Of a DNA stretch of 64,000 nt, positions 59,012 through 64,000 are shown piece after piece; within the stretch, counting starts at the first letter, position 1; each line of letters starts with the position of its first letter. Under the pieces are notes generated by a model. That model was given only the letters and a program-made list of their open reading frames with translations. It was not told the DNA's origin and did not search any database. The stretch spans positions 66,065,279 through 66,129,278 of the forward strand of contig CM018680.1 in assembly GCA_009363875.1 (NCBI GenBank), read 5' to 3'. Made by a program: the position numbers and the translations under genes. The stretch comes from Mikania micrantha (Eukaryota > Streptophyta > Magnoliopsida > Asterales > Asteraceae).

Positions 59012-59713
59012 GACGGGTGAGTGTGCCCCATTCGTGGGCGTGACTTGGGTGTGTAGGGGCGTGGCACACCGCCCCCCTTGTGGGCATGAGTGGTCGTGAT
59101 GGGGCTGGCGTGAGGGGGGCAACGGGTGGAAAGTGGGATGTTACCGTTGGAAAGTGACTGTTTGAAGGGTTAAAAAAAGAAAAAAATTTTTTTACCTATT
59201 TAACTCCACATTTCAAATTCATTCAACACAAAAAAATTCTCACTCTTCCCATTTCAAACTTATTCAATTTCTTAACAAAAAAAAATACTTTTCATGGATA
59301 CCAACCAAACACCAAACCAATACTACAACCCAAACACTCCACCTAACCGAAACCCGAATACGCCACCTCCGAATTGGTTTTTTAACCCTTCTCCAATGAA
59401 TTATTTTTTTGATTCAAACTGTTATCAACCCCATTTTGATTCGAGCCCACAACAAGAGTTTTACACATTCACTGATTATGGTTCGAGTCAATCACCGCAC
59501 GGGTTTGGTCAACTATCTCAGGGTTTTCATTTATAATTTTATGTAATTTTTTTAATTTAACATTAATTATATCTCATTTTAATTTAAAAAGGAATGATGA
59601 CATGGAGTGAGTATATAAAAGGGCATTTCCACCAAAATGGTGGAGTGAGTGGTTGTGGTGAGTGCCTACGTGACGCATAGGTGGAGTGACACCATGGGGC
59701 ATACCCCATGGTC
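59012..59713 (+). mobile_element. Harbinger-like MITE unit 4, complete (702 bp), TTA target duplication
   Basis: TTA lies at 59009-59011 and 59714-59716. The left end GACGGGTGAGTGTGCCCC and reversed right end GACCATGGGGTATGCCCC match at most positions. It encodes an 80-residue ORF (59294-59536, MDTNQTPNQYYNPNTPPNRN...) with an Asn/Pro-rich N-terminus and a GFGQLSQGF end. The ORF resembles the first segment of the MYB-like Harbinger ORF1 protein but lacks any SANT domain. Confidence 0.75.
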
Positions 59714-59816
59714 TTAATATGTGTTTTAAACACTTTATATATAAATGTTTTTTTTTATAATTTATAAATTTTTATTACTAACTATTCAATATTTTATATT
59801 AAATCTGTGTAACACA

Positions 59817-60362
59817 CGGGGTTAGGGGGTTTCCCTGTAGAGTTTCCTCCTGAGGAGGCTGTGGAGGCTCATGGGAGGTCCAAATAACTTGACATTGGTA
59901 ACATGGCCTGGAAACAGTGAGCTCACACGATTGAGACCTTCGTCGTTCAAAAAAATTTTTTTTTTTAAACTATAAAACATAGATTTTAAACAATATACTT
60001 TTTATAAACAAATAATGTTTTTAACTTGAAATGTATCAAAAATAAGTACTTAAAAACCAAAACTTATAGAAATATAAGGGAAAAATTATACTTTTGATCT
60101 TTTATATTTAATAATATTTTCAAATTAGGTCATAATTAATAAACTTGTACCGTACCTTCTTGATTTTATTGGGAAAATTACATTTTTATCCTTTATATTT
60201 AAAAGTATTTTCAAATTAGGTCACTTACATTTAATAATTAAAAAAAAATACATACCTTAACTTCTTACTTTTGCAACATATAATTTTTGACAAAAAATTG
60301 AAAATCTTAATATCAATTAGATTAATATTTTATGTTGTTACAAATCACAAAATCGGATGTTA
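59817..60362. repeat. Copy of 25226-25796 (SINE 3' part plus Helitron interior)
   Basis: TTAGGGGGTTTCCCTG onward follows 25226 closely, including the TTCAAAAAAA tail and the TTTTGATCTTTTATATTT region, up to AAATCGGATG at 60350-60359. The left junction joins a Helitron-end hairpin (CTGTGTAACACACGGGG) to GGTTAGGGGG. Confidence 0.85.
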
Positions 60363-61640
60363 AGTTTCATCTTTGATTTTTCCAGACATGTTCAACCAAA
60401 TCGTCTTTAAGCATGTTATTTATTTCCTTACTTTGGATCTCGGCGCGTATGCCAATTCTTTCATGCGGTGTAACCTCTTGAACTGAAACGTCAATCTCTT
60501 TATAATATTGGCAAATAGTTATTCTTTTGTCCTCCAAAATCATGTTATGCAAAATAATGCAAGCATATATAGCATCTCGAATTTTACTTTTCTCCCAAAT
60601 CCTATATGGATTAGACACCATATGCCATTTCTTTTTTAAGTACACCGAATGTCCATTCGGCATCCTTTCTCGCCCATTCGGCATCGTTTCTCCCCCATTC
60701 GGCATCCTTTCTCGCCGCCTCTTGAGCCTTTTAAAAGTATTTATGTTTGTCATCGTCTTCACGAGAAGATGTAAATGATTTGACAAACGTAGCATATTCA
60801 GGGTAGCTACCATCAGCTAGATAGTACCCATACTTGTGGTATGTGTTGTTAGCATAAAACGAAGACCCAGTGCGACTCCGTCTAATATGTCGTCAAATAT
60901 CGGTGATTGATCTAAACATTTATATCATTATACAATCAAGAAACACCAAAGTACACATGTCATATCCAGAGATAATTAGAGGCCACTGCTTCAAGCATTA
61001 TTGTAGGATGTTGGTGACTGCCTCATTGATGAAATCCTCACCAAGCGATTGGGCAATTTTGTCAGTCCCAATGTGTGCAGTCGATGCTTCCGAGCACACC
61101 GGGAAGTGCATAAATTTGTTGAATGTCGCTCAATGTTGGCTTTCTTAAATATCACGAGCTGTATAATATTATAACACCTATACAAAAGTTGTAAAGACTA
61201 TCTTGTGAAAGTTTATTCGACATTCATAAATATTCGTCCCAAGAATCGCTACATGTGTCGTAGATCAACTATCGAATAACACTAGTACACTTTTGTAGAG
61301 GTGTGAAACCTGGTATACCGGCTGTATCTAACTTTTGTTGAAAATACGGAAAACTTTATGTAGTTTTGCTAACGATTTCAAGAAATAAATTGCGGCTCAT
61401 TCGAAAACAATGTTTGAAGTGCTTGTCGTCGTAAGTTGGATTTTTACTAAAATAATCTTGAACGAGGCGTTTGTTACCGCCTTTACGATCACGATTTTTT
61501 TTTGTAACACTTGCGTAGACTTTTTTCAATATTAGCTACGACGGATGTTAATTTTGCTTGAACGGTGCGTAAAAACATGAATGTTTCTTCGTCTAAATCG
61601 GATGATGACGATCTTGTAATTTCCTTCTTCCAACTCATTT
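60362..61640 (-). pseudogene. PIF/Harbinger transposase (HARBI1-like nuclease), broken
   Basis: Read from 61640: MSWKKEITRSSSSDLDEE, then in another frame RDRKGGNKRLVQDYFSKNPT and FKHCFRMSRNLFLEIVSK, FTPLQKCTSVIR, and a SDSWDEYL stretch. At the C-terminal end come KKKWHMVSNPYRIWEKSKI and DAIYACIILHNMILEDKR, the hallmark of the plant Harbinger nuclease family (DDE superfamily 4). Stops and frameshifts are frequent. A 21-bp unit is repeated three times near 60655-60720, adding MPNGRER-like repeats. The related active protein is a nuclease that inserts at TTA/TAA with a MYB-like partner. The right end of the element is at 61835. Confidence 0.85.
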
Positions 61641-61786
61641 TTTTGTGGATTGTAAATTGGGTTTTTTGAGAAAATAATGGTTATTTTAGAGAGATGAGTG
61701 GTTATTCTAAAGAGTTGAATGGTGGTTTAAAGAGTTGAATGGTTAACTTATAGTGATTTAATTTTTTTTCTTTTTTTGCTTCCAAA

Positions 61787-61835
61787 GGGCGTGACCGGCT
61801 CCTCTCACATCCTCCACCCATCATAACACATGGTC
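61787..61835 (+). mobile_element. Terminal inverted repeat (right end) of the PIF/Harbinger element
   Basis: Ends CACATGGTC followed by TTA at 61836. Reversed it reads GACCATGTGTTATG, close to GACCATGGGGTATG at the end of MITE unit 4. The left end was not found. Confidence 0.65.
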
Positions 61836-61838
61836 TTA

Positions 61839-62640
61839 TATTCCATCGATGCTTTAAGCTACATATGACATATAGCCCTTCTAGTCCACCTTGCCAAACG
61901 CCTATAATCCAAACACCTAGAGATTAGTTTGTACTTCATTCGAGACATGGTCCTATATAGTTCCCAATCTAGTATTCCATCTACAATCTGACGAAACGAC
62001 CGCCTTATACTTATTTTGAGTTTTTCGGCTGAAAACGACATAGTGTTGCCAACGTTTCGCTTAAGATTGTTCACGGACCGAATCAAACTCAGCAAAGGTT
62101 TTTTAGTACCTAGCAAGTTTACAAACTGAGCTGCTTGGCTTGACTCAGTTTAAATTTGCATAACCAAGCCAAATGTCAGTGCTCGTGCTAGGCTTGTTTA
62201 TAAATCGAGTGGCTTGGCTCGATGTCAAATTAAAATTTAATAAATTTTCAAAAAGTGCATATCAATTTCAAACTTAATAATTTAAGAAAAAATAAATTTA
62301 ACCAAATACATATACATAACACTATTTAAGTTCTCAAATTACGAATTCTCATCATCTCATGATACAAAAATATTATAGAAAGGTTAAAATTTTAGAATAG
62401 TTTAGTAGCATCATCATTCGGTAGTTCGAATAGTTTACCAGCAACATAACTTAGGATTGAGCAAATTAACATTCCAACCAACCGGAATTGAGGATGACAA
62501 CTTCGACTCTTCCTTTGAAGTTAACGATTTCGAATATATATTTCTATACTAACTATTAATGGTAGTAAATATAATTAAACTTAAAATGTTAAAAGAGTTG
62601 AAGAAAATACAGTTGATAACTAAATTTATTCCAATTGTAA
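61839..62640. other. No supported gene
   Basis: An 85-codon minus-strand ORF (61859-62116) shows no recognisable domain. The rest is AT-rich. Confidence 0.5.
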
Positions 62641-62812
62641 ATATTATATATATATTAAAAAGAGGATGTGTTATGAATAGTGGGCTTTTGGTTTTTTAAG
62701 GGCTGACAACAAATGTTTTTTGTTTTATGAGTAATGGCACCTGATTATAAAGAATGAAAGAAATTGAGATTGCAACGTAACTTATGTAATTTTTTGTGGT
62801 TCTAGCTTTGGC

Positions 62813-63000
62813 CACGTGCCACCTTATTTGGTCACCACATACCTGCACCTTCTTCCCAAGCCCATGCCTGCAACTTTTTCCCACTCCCATGTATTCGTTT
62901 TTTCAGCAAGAAATCATCACGTACACGTGCCTACGATCTCATCTGTGGGAAAAAAAGACAGGGTCGTCATATTCCTTCAAAGCAGATTCTTATATACTAT
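62813..63000 (+). promoter_or_regulatory. Possible plant gene promoter with two G-boxes and a TATA box
   Basis: CACGTG occurs at 62813-62818 and 62924-62929, and TATATA at 62991-62996. Base composition is less AT-biased than the surroundings. No ORF beginning here is convincing. Confidence 0.35.
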
Positions 63001-63024
63001 ACACAGGTTCGTAATTGCTCTGGT

Positions 63025-64000
63025 TCTTCGAATGTGTGCAGATCCATCTCAACTGCCAATAGTCGAGGTTATTACTTTCCAGTTCTGATTGCGTTTGTGG
63101 AATGGTTTGATTTTTGTGTTAGGTTTTTCTGTTTGTCTATGATGTCTGAATGTTGTGATTTTGTGCCCTAATTTTGTTTAGGTTTCGTTAAGGTTTGTTG
63201 CTGGCATTGGATTGTTTCTGCTTCTTCACAATTCTACGTGCACTACTTTTGGCGAGTCTATTTTGCAAGCCTTCAATGTGTGAATGCAAGTATTCTGGTG
63301 CATCTATAACACATTGTCTATTTTGCAAGCATTCTATTTGCCAATAACACATTTATTGCTTCTGATGCATCTTTTGGTGCGTGTGTGAATGCTTCCACTT
63401 CTTTTGGTCTATTTTACAACCATTCTATATTGGCTTACTATTTAGCTGCAGTGCTGGTCTAATATTGTTCAAAATTTGCCTGATTCTTGAAGGTTTGTTG
63501 TATGTTACAATTGTTTTTTTTTTTATGGATGATTGTATGTTGACGGTTGGCTGCTTCTTAATACTTTGTTGTAGGTTTAATGTGAGGTCAAAAGGTTTGT
63601 TGCACAAATTTGTCTTGCTTAATATATATTGATTTCCACCTGCATTAACGAATTTGTTGTAGTTTGTTAGTTTTGAAAAGTTATTGTAATTGGTGTGATA
63701 GTAGTTGGAAATCAAGGTTTGGTTTTCCAAAATTAAGAAATTTAACACTTAACTTAAGATCTTAGTAATTAGAGTATGTTGCTTTAAGGTTTTCATTTTG
63801 CATGCTTCGTATGTACTGATGTTTTCATTTGGGCTTTCTCACACATTTTTTTTTTTTCGGATTCCAAGCCATGTTTTTGGCGAGACTATCCGTGTTTGCA
63901 GCCATTTTAGGATCTGAGTCTGGGATTTCAATGCATTAACGATCCGGTGCCCGCAACGTGTCTCCTTACATGGAGATCTTGTAGTTTTATCAGGTTGTGT
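63025..64000 (+). other. Possible untranslated first exons of a host gene continuing beyond the window
   Basis: An exon from about 63025 could end at GAG|GTTATT (63067). TTTGCAG at 63901 is a plausible acceptor, and TATCAG|GTTGTG (63993) a donor. The segment 63902-63993 has stops in all three frames, so it would be 5' UTR or non-coding RNA. The stretch between is T-rich, like an intron. Confidence 0.25.

Larger units (their letters stand above)
46170..59817 (+). repeat. Tandem array of Helitron-like units each carrying a Harbinger-like insert
   Basis: TCTTACTATTATAATAAAC begins units at 46170, 57216 and 58484, so the period between the last two is 1,268 bp. An additional partial unit starts near 47189, joined inside the sequence. 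Each unit carries a CACTTGTCACATTTT region, an AT-rich part and a GACCGGTGGGTGTGCCCC-type insert. Units end at GTGGCGCATA directly before the next TCTTACT. The second unit is interrupted by the gypsy element 47647-56678. Confidence 0.8.

Overview
The window is intergenic plant DNA made almost entirely of transposable elements, with no clearly intact host gene. It is AT-rich, uses eukaryotic splice signals, has Ty3/gypsy elements primed by initiator-tRNA-Met-type sites (TGGTATCAGAGC), and carries relics of a receptor-kinase/phloem-protein-2 (PP2) gene. That gene type and the long CpG-rich gypsy LTRs suggest a dicot, most likely Asteraceae; this is an inference from family knowledge.

Layout. 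1-13650: a minus-strand gypsy element (5' LTR 10702-13650, PBS, an extra 270-codon ORF, gag-pro-pol with one in-frame stop), split in its integrase by the 3' end and 4.2-kb LTR of a plus-strand gypsy chromovirus (430-5926). 13700-16400 and 23857-24801: copy A of a duplicated block (kinase-PP2 pseudogene, AAT-rich tract, Helitron-like 3' end), opened by a 7.5-kb insertion holding a Mutator-like element with a plant-mobile-domain gene. 24802-30236: Helitron, SINE, a Harbinger-like MITE split by a solo LTR. 30237-34045: a hAT element with an 8-bp target duplication that itself contains a hAT MITE and a 627-bp Mutator-like MITE. 34046-38400: LTR fragments, a gag-like relic and a SINE. 38453-46169: copy B of the kinase-PP2 block, with a small Helitron beside a PP2 exon and a 3.3-kb solo LTR whose empty site survives in copy A. 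46170-60362: tandem Helitron/Harbinger units, one hit by a 9.0-kb gypsy element with near-identical LTRs but no integrase. 60362-61835: PIF/Harbinger transposase pseudogene. 62640-64000: possible promoter and untranslated exons of a host gene.

How the parts relate. The nested insertions give a relative chronology: the kinase-PP2 block duplicated first, then each copy took different insertions (SINE and a large composite in A, solo LTR in B). The 47647-56678 gypsy element looks youngest, and its broken coding region suggests it was mobilised by enzymes from another copy.

The most unusual signal is structural: several unrelated LTR families carry clusters of short hairpins whose stems differ between repeats but stay base-paired. 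They are found both just upstream of the TATA box (GC-rich palindromes) and in the probable transcribed leader (tandem hairpin arrays). All element and boundary calls come from reading the sequence by eye; no alignment or database search was run.
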